A stretch of 64,000 nt of DNA from Diphasiastrum complanatum (lineage: Eukaryota; Streptophyta; Lycopodiopsida; Lycopodiales; Lycopodiaceae). A program made the translations under genes and the position numbers. The DNA lies in NCBI GenBank assembly GCA_029204225.1, contig CM055108.1, positions 21,583,644 through 21,647,643 on the forward strand, in the 5' to 3' direction. Below, piece by piece: positions 63,814 through 64,000 of the stretch (positions within the stretch are counted from its first letter, which is position 1; the number at the start of each line of letters is the position of its first letter). Below the pieces are notes generated by a model, which did not search any database, was not told the DNA's origin, and saw only the letters and a program-made list of their open reading frames with translations.

Positions 63814-64000
63814 TTTCGGAACTGAAAAAGGGGTACCTTAACTTCTAATGAAAAAAAGTCAAAAGACTAATTTACAACTGTACAAGGAAAAGGAAAGATG
63901 ACTTAGCTGTTTCTGAGGACTGTACTTCGAAAGAAATTACAAAGAGGAACCCTCTCAGCTCCTTTACCCGAGATTTTAGACCTGCTGTCCCGGAAAATCC
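63814..64000 (-). other. G1 copy 4 leader (part)
   Basis: Matches the end of the copy 1 leader (12030-12220); 5' LTR is beyond the window. Confidence 0.8.

Larger units (their letters stand above)
61418..64000 (-). mobile_element. G1 copy 4, truncated by the window edge
   Basis: Minus-strand order: leader (64000-63814), gag N terminus (63813 down), a foreign insertion at about 62702-63228, gag end with zinc knuckle, protease, and the very start of reverse transcriptase, cut at 61418 where Z1 copy B begins. Confidence 0.88.

Overview
The window looks like nuclear DNA of a vascular land plant with a large, transposon-rich genome. The evidence is spliced exons with GT/AG borders, several Ty1/copia and Ty3/gypsy LTR retrotransposons with initiator-Met tRNA primer sites, a hAT transposon with introns, LINEs and tRNA-derived SINE-like units. 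The lineage cannot be fixed from the sequence. The LINE reverse transcriptase type and the enormous introns would fit a fern, gymnosperm or early-branching angiosperm.

The only candidate host gene is on the minus strand. Six to seven exon-like blocks at 56225-56109, 55944-55756, 51522-51429, 45123-44953, 3718-3459, 3296-3190 and perhaps 2792-2701 encode a leucine-rich-repeat (RNI/F-box-like) protein. Most neighbouring exon phases join correctly (G+AT, AG+A, AA+G). If this is one gene, it spans more than 53 kb, its start lies beyond 56.2 kb, and one intron (44952 to 3719) is about 41 kb and filled with nested transposons. Two joins do not fit: one or more exons are unseen or lost between 55756 and 45123, and exon 3459-3718 is one base out of frame.

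The transposon layers from low to high coordinate are as follows. A gypsy-like family, here called Z1, lies at 4976-6529 and 17487-19088. A copia element, C1 (6530-17486, minus, duplication CAGAG), split it. C1's own LTR was then split by a nearly complete gypsy element, G1 (10947-17344, plus, duplication TGGGT). Next come a gypsy relic (21-22.2 kb), copia C2 (22583-29957, minus) containing a second G1 copy, copia C3 (to 30985), a LINE (31.0-33.4 kb, plus), copia C2b (to 35311, plus), and a third G1 copy (36258-43113, minus) into which a hAT element (37637-41715, plus) inserted. Then come another gypsy relic (to 44.3 kb), gypsy G3 (46241-49721, plus), a MITE (50.5-50.9 kb), small copia relics, a second Z1 copy (56944-61417, minus) and a fourth G1 copy running off the end (61418-64000, minus).

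Almost every transposon ORF is broken by stops, frameshifts, deletions or inversions, so none looks able to move by itself. The most unusual family is Z1. It keeps gag, protease and an integrase tail with chromodomain, but where reverse transcriptase, RNase H and the integrase core should be, both copies share a 1-1.8 kb segment that I cannot assign to any known domain. Names Z1, G1, C1 and so on are labels used only here.
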